DNA of 64,000 nucleotides from Jatrophihabitans sp964252635 (GCF_964252635.1 NZ_CAXUNP010000001.1:124001-188000), one strand, 5' to 3'. Counted from the first letter of the stretch, positions 49,058 through 58,454 are shown. Program-made: numbers and translations. The notes: generated from the letters alone by a model not told the origin.

Positions 49058-50329
49058 GTGCGGGGGCGACGGACGACGGGGGCAGTACTGGCGATAATCG
49101 CGATGCTGTCGCCGGGCGTGGCGGTGGCATCCCCCGCTCCGACGCCCAGCTCGTCGCCTGCCGCCCACTCCGTCCCGCCCGCGGCGCCGCGACCCACCGA
49201 CCACGGCAACTCCCCGGAAGCACCCGACCCGCACCCACCGCGTGGCGGTCTCGGGCCCCAGGGGCAGGCCGTCGGCGGGACGGCACTGCTGACTCGGGGC
49301 ACGGTGCTCCCGGCGGGGTCGCCGACACTGCCTCGGGACATCACCGCGCGGGCCTGGGTGGTGGCCGATCTCGACACCGGCGCCGTCGTCGCCGCCCGCG
49401 ACCCGCACGGCCGCTACCAGCCGGCCAGCATCCAGAAGATCCTCACCGCCGTCACCCTGCTGCCGTTGCTGCCCGGGACGCGCCGCGTGACGGTCAGCCG
49501 CAGCGCGGCAGACACCGAGGGGTCCCACGCCGGGCTCGTCGCCGGCGGCAGCTACACCGTCGACCAGATCTTCGAGGGTCTGCTGCTCGTGTCGGGCAAC
49601 GACGCCGCCGAAGCTCTCGCCCAGGCCGCCGGCGGCCGCGCGCACACCGTCGGCCTCATGAACACCGAGGCGCGCACGCTCGGCGCCTACGACACCCTCG
49701 TGCAGACGCCCTCCGGGCTCGACGGCTGGCAGCAGCTCACCAGCGCCTACGACATGATGCTGTTCCTGCGCGCGGCGTCGGCGCAGCCGCGGTTCGTCGC
49801 CTACGACCGGACGCGCTCGCTGGTGCTGCCGAAGCAGAAGCGGGTCGGCGCGGTGCGCCTCGTCAACCAGAACCTCGACTTCCTCGACGAGATCCCCGGC
49901 GCGGTCGCCGCCAAGACGGGCTACACCGACGCTGCGCAGCACACCTTCGCCGGCGTGATCACCGACCGGGGCCAACGCTACGGGGTGGTGCTCATGCGGG
50001 CCCAGCGCTACCCCCAGGATCAGTACGTGCAGGCCGCGCGCCTCGTGCGCTGGGCCGCGGCGCTGCCGCACGGGACCGCGCCCGTCGGCCGCCTCGAGTC
50101 ACCGCCGCAGGTGCGGCCGGCCGCAGCGACCTCGGGCACCGCGACGCGCAGCGGCACCCCGTCGTCGCCCGCACCCTCGCCGTCGGCGGCAACGGGCAAG
50201 GGCTCCGGCGGTGACGGCGTCAAGGTGCTCGTCGCGGTCCTGCTGTTCGGTGCGTTCCTCTACTCGACCCGTCGCCTGCGCGGCCTGCGAGGGCCACCGC
50301 GGCGCCGGCGGGGTCCGGGCCCGCGCTGA
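49058..50329 (+). CDS. D-alanyl-D-alanine carboxypeptidase (S11 family)
   Basis: A 423-residue exported penicillin-binding protein that trims the D-Ala from peptidoglycan stems. The signal peptide ends near residue 24, followed by a Pro/Ser-rich linker to about residue 95. Active-site motifs are SIQK (SxxK) near 124, SGN near 181 and KTG near 287 (AAKTGYTDAAQHTFAG). A second Pro/Ser linker leads to a C-terminal membrane anchor (VKVLVAVLLFGAFLYS) and a basic tail. The GTG at 49058 is the only start with a signal peptide. It abuts the convergent BrkB-type gene. Confidence 0.9.
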   Translation: MRGRRTTGAVLAIIAMLSPGVAVASPAPTPSSSPAAHSVPPAAPRPTDHGNSPEAPDPHPPRGGLGPQGQAVGGTALLTRGTVLPAGSPTLPRDITARAWVVADLDTGAVVAARDPHGRYQPASIQKILTAVTLLPLLPGTRRVTVSRSAADTEGSHAGLVAGGSYTVDQIFEGLLLVSGNDAAEALAQAAGGRAHTVGLMNTEARTLGAYDTLVQTPSGLDGWQQLTSAYDMMLFLRAASAQPRFVAYDRTRSLVLPKQKRVGAVRLVNQNLDFLDEIPGAVAAKTGYTDAAQHTFAGVITDRGQRYGVVLMRAQRYPQDQYVQAARLVRWAAALPHGTAPVGRLESPPQVRPAAATSGTATRSGTPSSPAPSPSAATGKGSGGDGVKVLVAVLLFGAFLYSTRRLRGLRGPPRRRRGPGPR

Positions 50330-51490
50330 TCAGCGCTGTTTGGGCTTGGTGGCCGCCCAGAAACCGACGGCACCGGCGACGATCCCCGCACCGACGAGGG
50401 TCGCGCCGACGCCCGCCGGCGTGACGCCCGTCGCCTCGGACGGCCGGCGGTCGACCATGGCCTCGGGCTCGATGATCGGGATCGAGTTGACGGTGCGGCC
50501 CTCGGCCGTGACCGTCGCGATCCACGCGCAGCAGAACAGCTGGAACCGCGCCACGAGCTGCACCCAGACGAGGATGGCCAGGACGCTGGCGAAGGGGCCC
50601 GCGGTCTCGCTCTTCGACGCGTGGGCGATCGTGTACGTGCCGACGATCTTCAGGATCTCGAAACCGACCGACGCCATCAGGCAGCCCCGGAACGCGACCT
50701 TCCGCTCGACCACCGCCTGCGGGACCTTGATGAGCAGCCACCAGAAGATGACGATGTCGGCCAGCGCCGCCACCGCGATCCCGACGACCTTCAGCAGCAC
50801 GGTGGAGCCGGGCAGCGAGTCGAGGCCGACCGTCGAGATGATCTGCTGCGTCAGCGACGTGCCGACGACCGTCAGGCCGAGCGACACCACGATGCCGAGG
50901 CCGAGCCCGGTGAGGACGGCCAAGTTGCTCAGCCGGCTCATGACGAAGTTCTTCTTCGGCGGCTTGCGCCCCCATACCGCGTCCAGCGCCTGACGCAGGT
51001 TGCCGATCCAGCCGAGCCCGGTGAGTAGGAGCCCGGCGACGCCGACGATGCCGACGCTGGTGCGGTGGTCGATCGAGTGCTGCACCGACGTCTTGATGGT
51101 CTGCCCGAACGAGCCGGGGATGGCGTCGGTGATGTGGGAGAACAGGCTGCGTTGCAGGCCGGGGTCGTTGTAGAGCACGAAGCCGACGACGCTGACCGCG
51201 AGGAGCAGCAGCGGGAACAGGGCCAGGAAGCTGAAGTAGGTGATCGCCGCCGCGTACTGGTTGCCGTTGTTGCGCGTCAGCAGGGCATAGGCGTCGACCA
51301 CGTGCTTGACCCCGGGGTGCTGGCGCTGGATCGTCGCCCACCGTCCGACGGCCTTGTCCTTGGCCTCGACGGCCTTCTCCTTGGCGGCCTTCTCCCTGGC
51401 GGCCCGCTCCTGGGCCTCGGCGCCCTTGTCCTGGGCGTCCACGGGCCTGGCCGGGGCCTCGTCCCTGGGTCGATCGACGACATCGGTCAT
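50330..51490 (-). CDS. YihY/virulence factor BrkB family membrane protein
   Basis: A 386-residue inner-membrane protein of the BrkB (formerly RNase BN) family. A highly charged, Lys/Ala-rich N-terminal helix (to about residue 55) precedes six membrane segments. Family features are NGNQYAAAITYFSFLALFPL and FIG-like VPQAVVERKVAFRGCLMASV, followed by AILVWVQLVARFQLFCCAWI. Function is unsettled; transport or envelope roles have been proposed. It is nine bp downstream of the RNA ligase-like gene and may be in its operon. Confidence 0.88.
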   Translation of the reverse strand: MTDVVDRPRDEAPARPVDAQDKGAEAQERAAREKAAKEKAVEAKDKAVGRWATIQRQHPGVKHVVDAYALLTRNNGNQYAAAITYFSFLALFPLLLLAVSVVGFVLYNDPGLQRSLFSHITDAIPGSFGQTIKTSVQHSIDHRTSVGIVGVAGLLLTGLGWIGNLRQALDAVWGRKPPKKNFVMSRLSNLAVLTGLGLGIVVSLGLTVVGTSLTQQIISTVGLDSLPGSTVLLKVVGIAVAALADIVIFWWLLIKVPQAVVERKVAFRGCLMASVGFEILKIVGTYTIAHASKSETAGPFASVLAILVWVQLVARFQLFCCAWIATVTAEGRTVNSIPIIEPEAMVDRRPSEATGVTPAGVGATLVGAGIVAGAVGFWAATKPKQR

Positions 51491-51499
51491 GCGCCCGTT

Positions 51500-52039
51500 C
51501 TACCCCCGGGTGGGCGTTTCTCCACCGAGCGGAAACTCGCGACCCCAAGCCCAGCTGCCGTCCGCGCCGCGGGTGAAGACCACGAAACGCTCGACGGGGA
51601 ACCGGGCGACGAAGCCGGAGAGCTCCTCGTAGGCCTCGTCGAGCGCGGCCTCGTCGATCTGCTGGGCCACCGTGACGTGCGGGTGGTACGGGAAGTCGAG
51701 CGGGCGGTCCAAGGGCCCGCTGCGGACCGCGCCCTCGAGGATCTCGCACTGCGACACGCCCATCGCGACCTGGATGAACACGACGGGGGATGTCGGCCGG
51801 AACGTTCCGGTGCCCGCCAGGTGCATCATGAACGGCTCGACGGTGGTCGCGGCCTTGGCCAGGTGGGCCTCGACGTCGTCCATCGCGCTGACCGGCACCG
51901 GCGTCGGGGGCAGCAACGTCACGTGCGGGAAGACGAGGTCGGCCGCCGGGTCGCCGACCCGCCGGCGCCACGTCGTGAGCACCGAGGCATGGGGTTGCGG
52001 GATCGCCACCGCGACCCCGAGCGTCGTCGTCGCACCCAT
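51500..52039 (-). CDS. 2'-5' RNA ligase-like (2H phosphoesterase) protein
   Basis: A 179-residue protein of the 2H phosphoesterase superfamily. It has two HxT motifs, HVTLLPP near residue 39 and HVTVAQQ near residue 120, placed symmetrically as in LigT/YjcG. FIQVAMGV lies between. Members cleave or join 2',5' or cyclic phosphodiesters. Located 13 bp downstream of trpS, it may be cotranscribed with it. Confidence 0.85.
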   Translation of the reverse strand: MGATTTLGVAVAIPQPHASVLTTWRRRVGDPAADLVFPHVTLLPPTPVPVSAMDDVEAHLAKAATTVEPFMMHLAGTGTFRPTSPVVFIQVAMGVSQCEILEGAVRSGPLDRPLDFPYHPHVTVAQQIDEAALDEAYEELSGFVARFPVERFVVFTRGADGSWAWGREFPLGGETPTRG

Positions 52040-52052
52040 CAGCGAGCGCCCA

Positions 52053-53084
52053 TCAGCGGGGCCGGGCCAGCGGCGGCACGAACCCGACCCGGTCGTAGAC
52101 GTCGTTGACGGTGGCCTCGGCGATCGGCCGGGCGCGTTCGGCGCCGCGGGCCAGGATCAGGTCGAGCTCCCCGGGGTCGGACATGGCCTCGTGGACCCGG
52201 GCGGCGAACGGCTCGGCGAAGGCCACGACGGCGTCGGCCACCGCCATCTTCAGCGCGCCGTAGCCCTGCCCGTCGAACTGGGCCGCAGCGGCGTCGGGGG
52301 TCGAGCCCGTGACGGCGGCGAGGATGACGAGCAGGTTCGAGACGCCGGGTTTGGCGACCGGGTCGAAGCGGACCTCGGTGCCGTCGTCGGTGACGGCCCG
52401 TTTGATCTTCTTGGTCAGGACCTTGGGGTCGTCCAGGAGGTTCAGCGTGCCGGCGTCGGGCAGCGACTTGCTCATCTTCGCGGTCGGGTCCTGGAGGTCC
52501 AGGATTTTGGCCGACGCCTTGGGGATGAACGCGTCCGGGACGACGAAGGTGTCGCCGTAGCGGGTGTTGAAGCGCTGCGCGAGGTCGCGGGTGAGCTCGA
52601 TGTGCTGGCGCTGGTCCTCGCCCACCGGCACCTGGTGGGCCTGGTAGATGAGGATGTCGGCGGCCTGCAGGATCGGGTAGGTGAGCAGCCCGACGCTGAC
52701 CCGCTCTCCGCGCGCCGACTTGTCCTTGAACTGCGTCATCCGCCCCGCCTCGCCGTAGGCGGTGAGGCACTCGAGCACCCAGGACAGCTGCGTGTGACCG
52801 GGCACGTGGCTCTGCAGGAAGATCGCGCTGTGCTCGGGGTCGACGCCGGCGGCGAGCAGCTGCGCGACGGCCTGGTGGCTGCGCTGCCGCAGCACGGCGG
52901 GCTCCGGCGGGTCGGCGGTGATGGCGTGCAGGTCGGCCAGGAAGAAGAACACGTCGTGGTCGTGCTGCATCGTGACCCACTGCTTGGTGGCGCCGAGGTA
53001 GTTGCCGATGTGCTGGGACATCGAGGTGGGCTGGATACCCGAGAGCACCCGGGTGGAGGAGGAGGTCGGTGCTGTGGACGCCAC
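52053..53084 (-). CDS. trpS: Tryptophanyl-tRNA synthetase
   Basis: A 343-residue class I aminoacyl-tRNA synthetase charging tRNA-Trp. The HIGH motif is in SGIQPTSMSQHIGNYLGATK, with the six-residue spacing seen in actinobacteria. LLTYPILQAADILIYQAHQV binds tryptophan and the KMSKS loop is intact (TAKMSKSLPDAG). The GTG at 53084 follows GGAAGA; a longer frame from 53138 overlaps the preceding gene and adds no conserved sequence. Confidence 0.95.
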   Translation of the reverse strand: MASTAPTSSSTRVLSGIQPTSMSQHIGNYLGATKQWVTMQHDHDVFFFLADLHAITADPPEPAVLRQRSHQAVAQLLAAGVDPEHSAIFLQSHVPGHTQLSWVLECLTAYGEAGRMTQFKDKSARGERVSVGLLTYPILQAADILIYQAHQVPVGEDQRQHIELTRDLAQRFNTRYGDTFVVPDAFIPKASAKILDLQDPTAKMSKSLPDAGTLNLLDDPKVLTKKIKRAVTDDGTEVRFDPVAKPGVSNLLVILAAVTGSTPDAAAAQFDGQGYGALKMAVADAVVAFAEPFAARVHEAMSDPGELDLILARGAERARPIAEATVNDVYDRVGFVPPLARPR

Positions 53085-53118
53085 GACAACCGATTCTTCC
53101 ACTCTCGACGTAGCCGCT

Positions 53119-54450
53119 TCAGCTGGCCCGGGCGGCACCGGCGGCCGCCGTGTCGTCCCCGTCCGGCTGGGGCGGCGGGGTCAGGCGGACGCGCGCCACC
53201 CGGCGCCCCTCGATGCGCACCACCGTCAGGCGTGCGCCGTCGTACTCGACGGTGTCGCCGGTGCGGGGCAGCCGGCCGAGCGACGCCATCACGTACCCGC
53301 CCAGTGTCGAGTAGGGCCCGTCCGGCAGCGAGACGCCGGACACCTCGCTGACCTCGTCCAGGTTCAGCCGGCCGTCCACCTCGACCTCGCCCCCGGCGAG
53401 ACGGGACGACGCGATCTCGTCGGCGTCGTACTCGTCGCGGATGTCGCCGATGACCTCCTCGATGAGGTCCTCCAGGGTGACGACGCCGTCGGTGCCGCCG
53501 TACTCGTCGACCACGATCGCCATGTGATGGCCCTCGTCGCGCATCTCGGACAGCGCCGCCAGCACCCGCTTGCTGCCCGGCATGCTCTTCACGTCGCGGG
53601 CCACGCTGGCGATGGTGCGGTCGGGGTCGTGACGCAACGACGGCAGCAGCAGGTCGCGGATGTGCACGAACCCGACGACGTCGTCGTGGCCGCGCCCGGT
53701 GACCGGGTAGCGCGAGTGCGGCGAGTCGGCGGCCACCCGCGCCGCCCTGCTGACCGTCAGCGACCCGTCCAGGAACGTGACCTCGGTGCGCGGCACCATG
53801 ACCTCGTCGATCGAGCGGCCGCCGGCGGCGAAGACGTCGTCGATGAGCGTGCGCTCGTCGCTGGACAACGACTCGTGGGCCGCAACCAGCCCGCGCAGCT
53901 CGTCGTCGCTGATCGGTTCGCGCCCGGCGTTCGGGTCGCCGCCGAGCAGCCGGACGACGCCGTTGGTCGAGCGTGACAGCAGCCAGATGATCGGGCGCAG
54001 GGCGGTGGCCACCCGGCTCAGCGGCGGCGCGAAGAACGCGGCCGCCTTCTCGGCCCGTTGCAGCCCGAGCCGCTTGGGGGCCAGCTCGCCGAGCACGAGC
54101 GTCACGAACGAGATGATCAACGTGACGCCGACGACCCCGATGACGCTGGCCAGCCCGTGGCTGACCCCGTGCCGGTCAAGGGCATCGGCCGCGGTGTCGG
54201 ACAGCGTGACCGCCCCGAACGCGCTGGACAGCAGCGCGGTCGACGTGACGCCGATCTGCACCGCGGCCAGGAAGCGGTTCGGGTCGGAGACGAGCTTGGC
54301 GACCGCCGCACCGGCGCGGCCGGACTCACCGAGCGCGCGGACCTGGCTCTCCCGCAGCGACACCAGCGCGATCTCGGCCGCGACGAAGACGCCCTCGATG
54401 AGGATCAGCACCAGGACGATGCCGATGTACAGCAGCGTCTGCCCGGCCAC
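53119..54450 (-). CDS. CNNM/CorC-HlyC family membrane protein
   Basis: A 443-residue hemolysin-like protein. The N-terminal DUF21 membrane domain runs to about residue 190 with conserved EGVFVAAEIALVSLRESQVR and FVTLVLGELAPKRLGLQ. Two CBS domains (VPRTEVTFLDGSLTVSRAAR; VDEYGGTDGVVTLEDLIEEV) follow, then a CorC/HlyC C-terminal domain. Relatives handle magnesium or cobalt ions. It lies 34 bp upstream of trpS and nine bp downstream of the hydrolase gene, suggesting an operon. Confidence 0.92.
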   Translation of the reverse strand: MAGQTLLYIGIVLVLILIEGVFVAAEIALVSLRESQVRALGESGRAGAAVAKLVSDPNRFLAAVQIGVTSTALLSSAFGAVTLSDTAADALDRHGVSHGLASVIGVVGVTLIISFVTLVLGELAPKRLGLQRAEKAAAFFAPPLSRVATALRPIIWLLSRSTNGVVRLLGGDPNAGREPISDDELRGLVAAHESLSSDERTLIDDVFAAGGRSIDEVMVPRTEVTFLDGSLTVSRAARVAADSPHSRYPVTGRGHDDVVGFVHIRDLLLPSLRHDPDRTIASVARDVKSMPGSKRVLAALSEMRDEGHHMAIVVDEYGGTDGVVTLEDLIEEVIGDIRDEYDADEIASSRLAGGEVEVDGRLNLDEVSEVSGVSLPDGPYSTLGGYVMASLGRLPRTGDTVEYDGARLTVVRIEGRRVARVRLTPPPQPDGDDTAAAGAARAS

Positions 54451-54459
54451 ACGCCGAGT

Positions 54460-55344
54460 CTAGGCGGACGCGGCCCCTGCTGCGGACCGCGTCAGCGGCC
54501 GTGAACCCGTCGGCCGGCCCCTGCGTGCCGGCAGCAGCGGCGCGATGTCGGCTGACGGGGCGCTCCCGGCGAGCAGGACATCGGCGACGAGCGTCGGGTT
54601 GTCGGTCATCGGGACGTGCCCGACACCCCCGAGCATGCGGTGGTCGGCGAACGGCAACCGTCGACGGGCCACCTGCGCCTGCCACGGCGGCAGCACGAGG
54701 TCACGGGCCGCCCACGCGATCGTGACCGGGACGTCGAGCGCGATATCACGCTCGAACGGGGTAGCCGCTTCGAGCAGCACCGACAACGCGGGCCGCGCCC
54801 GCATGAACCCTCGGATGTCGCCGCGCGCCTGGTCCGGTGACACCCGGGCCGGGTGCGCGGTGAGCATGCCGTACATGAGCTTGCGGCCGGCGCGAGTCTG
54901 GGCGACGTACTCGGCCCGTGTCCCCAGCCGACCCGTCATGGCGCGAGCGCGTTCGAAGATCTGGCGGGTGTAGGCGAACTGGCGGGCGTTCTCCCAGAAA
55001 CCTGCGGGCGACAAGGCGGTGACGCTGCGCGCGTCGCCCTCGGCGCCGGCGCCCAGCGCGATGAGCCCACCGAGGGAGTTGCCGGCCACGTGCGGGCGGT
55101 CGAGGCCCTGGTCGGCGAGGAAGGCCTTGAACTCGGCGCGCAGCGTCTCCTCGACGGTGCGGCCCGCGAGCTCGAGGTCGGGCGACTGGCCGTGGCCGGG
55201 CAGGTCCACGAGGATGACCTCGCGGTGGTCGGTGAGCCGGTCGAGCACCGGGTACCAGGCCTGCCGGCGGTGCGTCACGCCGTGCACCAGGACGAGCGGT
55301 TCGCCCGCGCCGTGCCGTTCACACACCAGCATCTGTGCGTCCAC
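54460..55344 (-). CDS. Alpha/beta hydrolase
   Basis: A 294-residue hydrolase. The oxyanion segment LVLVHGVTHRRQAWYPVLD, the nucleophile elbow GNSLGGLIAL (Ser near residue 95), an Asp in IAWAARDLVLPPW and His in LGGVGHVPMTDNP make a complete triad. The Ala/Arg-rich tail after residue 260 is variable. Substrate unknown. ATG at 55344; another ATG is four codons in. It is the first of the hydrolase-CorC-trpS-ligase-BrkB series. Confidence 0.88.
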   Translation of the reverse strand: MDAQMLVCERHGAGEPLVLVHGVTHRRQAWYPVLDRLTDHREVILVDLPGHGQSPDLELAGRTVEETLRAEFKAFLADQGLDRPHVAGNSLGGLIALGAGAEGDARSVTALSPAGFWENARQFAYTRQIFERARAMTGRLGTRAEYVAQTRAGRKLMYGMLTAHPARVSPDQARGDIRGFMRARPALSVLLEAATPFERDIALDVPVTIAWAARDLVLPPWQAQVARRRLPFADHRMLGGVGHVPMTDNPTLVADVLLAGSAPSADIAPLLPARRGRPTGSRPLTRSAAGAASA

Positions 55345-55496
55345 CTTCTGCCGTCGGCCCGGCGCTGGGATCCATCCCCGCAGCCTGGCCGCAATCTTGC
55401 TGTAACTCTACGTCTCAGTGACCGTCACCACAGGACCACCCCGGATTCGGCGCAGAGTTTGCCGCGCAGAGCGAGGAGAAACCTCCACTCGATCCG

Positions 55497-56420
55497 ATGC
55501 TGTGGACAACGGCACGACCGTGCACGGCCTGCACCACGATCGAGCCGGTGACCTGGCGGACGCTGGCGGCGGTGCAGAGCGGTGTCGTGCAGCGCCGCCA
55601 GCTCCGCGACCTCGGCCTGTCGGACGACCGCGTCGACCGGATGGCGCGTGCGGGCGCGCTGGTGCGCGTTGCGCGAGGTGTCTACCTTGTCGGCGGTGCA
55701 CCGTGGACCTTCCAGGCCAAGCTCTGGACCGCCGTGCTGGCCACGCGCGGAGTGCTGTGCCTCGGCACTGCCGGACAGCTCTGGGGCGTGACCGATGCGG
55801 GTCCAGCCGTGCACGTCGCGGTCCCTGCGCACCGCCGCGTCGTCAGCCCCACGGGTGTCGTCGTGCACCACCGGCGGTTGCACCCTGCTGACGTACGCAA
55901 TCGCGACGATCTACCGCTGACGTCGCGGAGCTGCACCGTCCTCGACCTCATGGCGACCCTGCCCCCGACCGACGCCGAGAGGCTCGCGGACCGGGCCCTC
56001 CAGCGTGGGTGGGTACGGCCCGAGGCGCTATGTCGTCGCCTGGACGGCAGCCCACGAACACCCGGCAATGCTCAGCTCCGGCGCCTCGCAGCGCAGCTCC
56101 GGGACGGCGCGGCCGCCGAGTCCGAGCGAATCCTGCACCGGCTGTTACGACGCGCAGGCGTGACCGGTTGGCGACCCAACCACCGGGTGTGGTCCAACGG
56201 GGAGTTGGTGGCCGTCGTCGACGTGGCGTTCCCCGCGCAACGCCTGGCCATCGAGGTGGACGGCATGGCCCACCACGTCGATGTCGACCGGTTCCGGCGC
56301 GACCGCAGCCGACAGAATGCGCTGGTCAGCCTGGGCTGGACCGTGCTGCGCTTCACCTGGGCCGACCTCACCCAACGCCCGGGCTACGTGGTCGCGATGA
56401 TCCAACGACTCGCGGCATGA
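55497..56420 (+). CDS. AbiEi-like N-domain fused to DUF559 nuclease-like domain
   Basis: A 307-residue protein. Residues about 20-100 resemble the winged-helix AbiEi antitoxin N-domain (LAAVQSGVVQRRQLRDLGLS; RVARGVYLVGG). Residues about 195-307 form a DUF559 domain of the PD-(D/E)XK/Vsr type: AESERILHRLLRRAG, VAVVDVAFPAQRLAIEVDG (Asp and Glu-x-Asp metal residues) and RRDRSRQNALVSLGWTVLRF. No AbiEii toxin gene is adjacent, so it is not a complete type IV toxin-antitoxin pair. The homologous region begins near an in-frame GTG at 55548, which may be the true start. Confidence 0.78.
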   Translation: MLWTTARPCTACTTIEPVTWRTLAAVQSGVVQRRQLRDLGLSDDRVDRMARAGALVRVARGVYLVGGAPWTFQAKLWTAVLATRGVLCLGTAGQLWGVTDAGPAVHVAVPAHRRVVSPTGVVVHHRRLHPADVRNRDDLPLTSRSCTVLDLMATLPPTDAERLADRALQRGWVRPEALCRRLDGSPRTPGNAQLRRLAAQLRDGAAAESERILHRLLRRAGVTGWRPNHRVWSNGELVAVVDVAFPAQRLAIEVDGMAHHVDVDRFRRDRSRQNALVSLGWTVLRFTWADLTQRPGYVVAMIQRLAA

Positions 56421-56422
56421 CG

Positions 56423-56463
56423 TGCGAAGACTTCACCGCGGCCGGCGCGGTGAAGTCTTCGCA
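56423..56463. terminator. Perfect bidirectional hairpin
   Basis: TGCGAAGACTTCACCGCG (56423-56440) and its exact complement (56446-56463) flank a 5-nt loop. It lies three bases after the AbiEi/DUF559 stop and 16 bases before the convergent MFS stop. The 18-bp stem can serve as terminator for both genes; no T-run follows. Confidence 0.85.
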
Positions 56464-56479
56464 CAACGTGGCCGAATGG

Positions 56480-58426
56480 CTACCCGCGCAGCTTGGCCAG
56501 CTCGGCCTGCACCATCGCCTCGTGCTCCTGCTCCTCGCGCTTGGCCCGCTTGGGGCTCCACGCGCCAGTGAGCAGGAAGATCAGCGGGATGAACACGACC
56601 TCGCCGCCCACCGCGATCCAGTAGTAGTTGCGCCACTGCTTCGGCGAGTCGTGCGCCGCCTTCTGCGCCTGCTTCAGGATCTTGGTGTCGGACGCCGGGA
56701 TCTTGCCGAGCGCGGTCAACTGCGCCGTCGCGGCCTGGATCTTCGGACCGTCCTGGGACACGAGCAGCAGCTGAGCCGTCGGGATCTTGCCGAGAGCCTG
56801 CAGCCGTGTGACGGCCTCGGACTGGCTGATCTTGAGCTTCGTCGTGATCTCACCGACCGCCGTGGCCGCTGCCGCCGTGTCGTTGGGGTTGGCGAGCAGC
56901 GCCGCGGCAGTCTTCGAGTCCAGCGCCTGCGCCGCCTGCAGCGCCGGCCCCTGGGTGGCCGACAGGACGGCAACGGTGGCGACGTCGGACTGCTTGATGC
57001 CGGTGATCTCGCTGAGCGCCTTCACGCCCGCGGACTGGTCGCCGGGGTTCTTGGTGAGCGCGGCCTGCGTGGCGGGGTCGACCTTGGCCGCGGTGGCGAG
57101 CTCGGCCGAGTACTTGGCAGCGAGACCCTGAGCAACCGGGCCCTTCTCGACCAGCGTCGAGACCGTCGTGACGATGTGCGGGACGATGAAGACCGACACC
57201 GCGATGACGATGCGGATCACCAGACCCCACACTGCGAGGCCGGTGGCCGTCAGCGCCGGGTTCCGCTTCTCGACCGTCTCGGTGAAGCTCGCCATCCAGG
57301 GCGCGTAGGCGACGCCGAGGAAGACCGCCAACAGGCTCAAGATGATCACGAACGAGGTGTAGCTGGTCTCGGGGTGGGTGGCCCGGGTCGCGAAGATGAC
57401 GGTCATGACGATCGCCCCGATGGCGCCGACGACCATGAACGGCTTGCGCACCCGGATCTTGTCCGACAGGTAACCGATGACGAGCAGCGCGCCGGCGTCG
57501 AAGGCCCAGATCCAGTTGCCGAGGGCGTTGGCCTTGTCCTGCGAGTAGCCGAAGATCGTCTGGAAGTAGACCGGGAAGAACCCGACCGCGATGTAGTAGA
57601 TGATCAGGAACACGCTGATCGCGAAGGCGGACAGCACGATGTCGGGCTTGAGCATCTGCCGGAACGGCTTCTTCAACGCCTCCTCGACGTTGATGCCGGC
57701 GGCGCGGGCCTCGACCAGCGCACGCTCGCTCGCGCTGACCATGACCTGGTCGCGCAGCTGCGGCGACAGCTCGCGCAGGAACAGGAACGACAGGGCGGCG
57801 ACGACGAGCCCGACGATGCCCGCGGCGACGTACTGGTTGTGCCACGGCGTCGAGGTGCTCGTGCTGCTGACCTGGATGGACACGACCAGCGACCCGACCA
57901 CCGGGCCGAGCGTCCAGAAACCCATCGCCGACGCGCGACCCAGCTGCGGGCTGAAGTCGCGGATCAGCGCCGGCGTGGCGACCAGGATGATGCCCTCGAC
58001 GAGACCGATCGCGCCGAAGACGAGCGCGAAACCGACCTTGCTGTCGGCCAGCGGGATGCCGACCAGGCACAGCAGCGCGACCACGATCAGGCCGCCGGTG
58101 ATGATGTTGACGCGGCCGACCTTGTCGGCGAAGCCGGACACGAACGACGCGACCGCACCGAGGATGTAGCCGACCACGGCGATGTTCACGTAGTAGACGA
58201 ACGACATGTTGTAGTCGACCAGGATGCCGTTCTTGCCGCCGGTACCCGCGGCGACCGCACCGGCCAGATAGAACTGGTAGTACAGGACGATCGTGGCGAG
58301 CACGACGATGCCCAGACACAGGTAGCGGCGGCCCCCGCTCGGATACGCGCCGAGTTCGGTGCGCCGTAACGGCCGGGCGTTCGCTGCTGACTGCGATCCC
58401 GGCGCGGACATCGTGCTTGACGACAT
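56480..58426 (-). CDS. MFS transporter with a large repeated loop insertion
   Basis: A 648-residue transporter. The 12-segment MFS core has SFVSGFADKVGRVNIITGGL (motif A) near residue 100 and GFWTLGPVVGSLVV. Residues about 425-595, between the last two membrane segments, are a long Ala/Thr-rich polar insertion containing two similar ~35-residue units (ALTKNPGDQSAGVKALSEIT and ALLANPNDTAAAATAVGEIT). The insertion should lie outside the membrane. The ATG at 58426 follows GAGGTGG. It is divergent from a TetR gene with a palindromic operator between, so a substrate-induced exporter or importer is likely. Confidence 0.88.
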   Translation of the reverse strand: MSSSTMSAPGSQSAANARPLRRTELGAYPSGGRRYLCLGIVVLATIVLYYQFYLAGAVAAGTGGKNGILVDYNMSFVYYVNIAVVGYILGAVASFVSGFADKVGRVNIITGGLIVVALLCLVGIPLADSKVGFALVFGAIGLVEGIILVATPALIRDFSPQLGRASAMGFWTLGPVVGSLVVSIQVSSTSTSTPWHNQYVAAGIVGLVVAALSFLFLRELSPQLRDQVMVSASERALVEARAAGINVEEALKKPFRQMLKPDIVLSAFAISVFLIIYYIAVGFFPVYFQTIFGYSQDKANALGNWIWAFDAGALLVIGYLSDKIRVRKPFMVVGAIGAIVMTVIFATRATHPETSYTSFVIILSLLAVFLGVAYAPWMASFTETVEKRNPALTATGLAVWGLVIRIVIAVSVFIVPHIVTTVSTLVEKGPVAQGLAAKYSAELATAAKVDPATQAALTKNPGDQSAGVKALSEITGIKQSDVATVAVLSATQGPALQAAQALDSKTAAALLANPNDTAAAATAVGEITTKLKISQSEAVTRLQALGKIPTAQLLLVSQDGPKIQAATAQLTALGKIPASDTKILKQAQKAAHDSPKQWRNYYWIAVGGEVVFIPLIFLLTGAWSPKRAKREEQEHEAMVQAELAKLRG

Positions 58427-58454
58427 TTCCACCTCTGTGTGGTCTAGTTCACGC

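Noticed and set aside
53085..53138. A longer trpS start at GTG 53138
   Set aside because: It would overlap the end of the CorC/HlyC gene and adds residues not seen in the synthetase family; the GTG at 53084 has a better ribosome site.
55497..56420. A type IV AbiE toxin-antitoxin system
   Set aside because: No nucleotidyltransferase toxin gene is adjacent on either side, and the C-terminal domain is nuclease-like.
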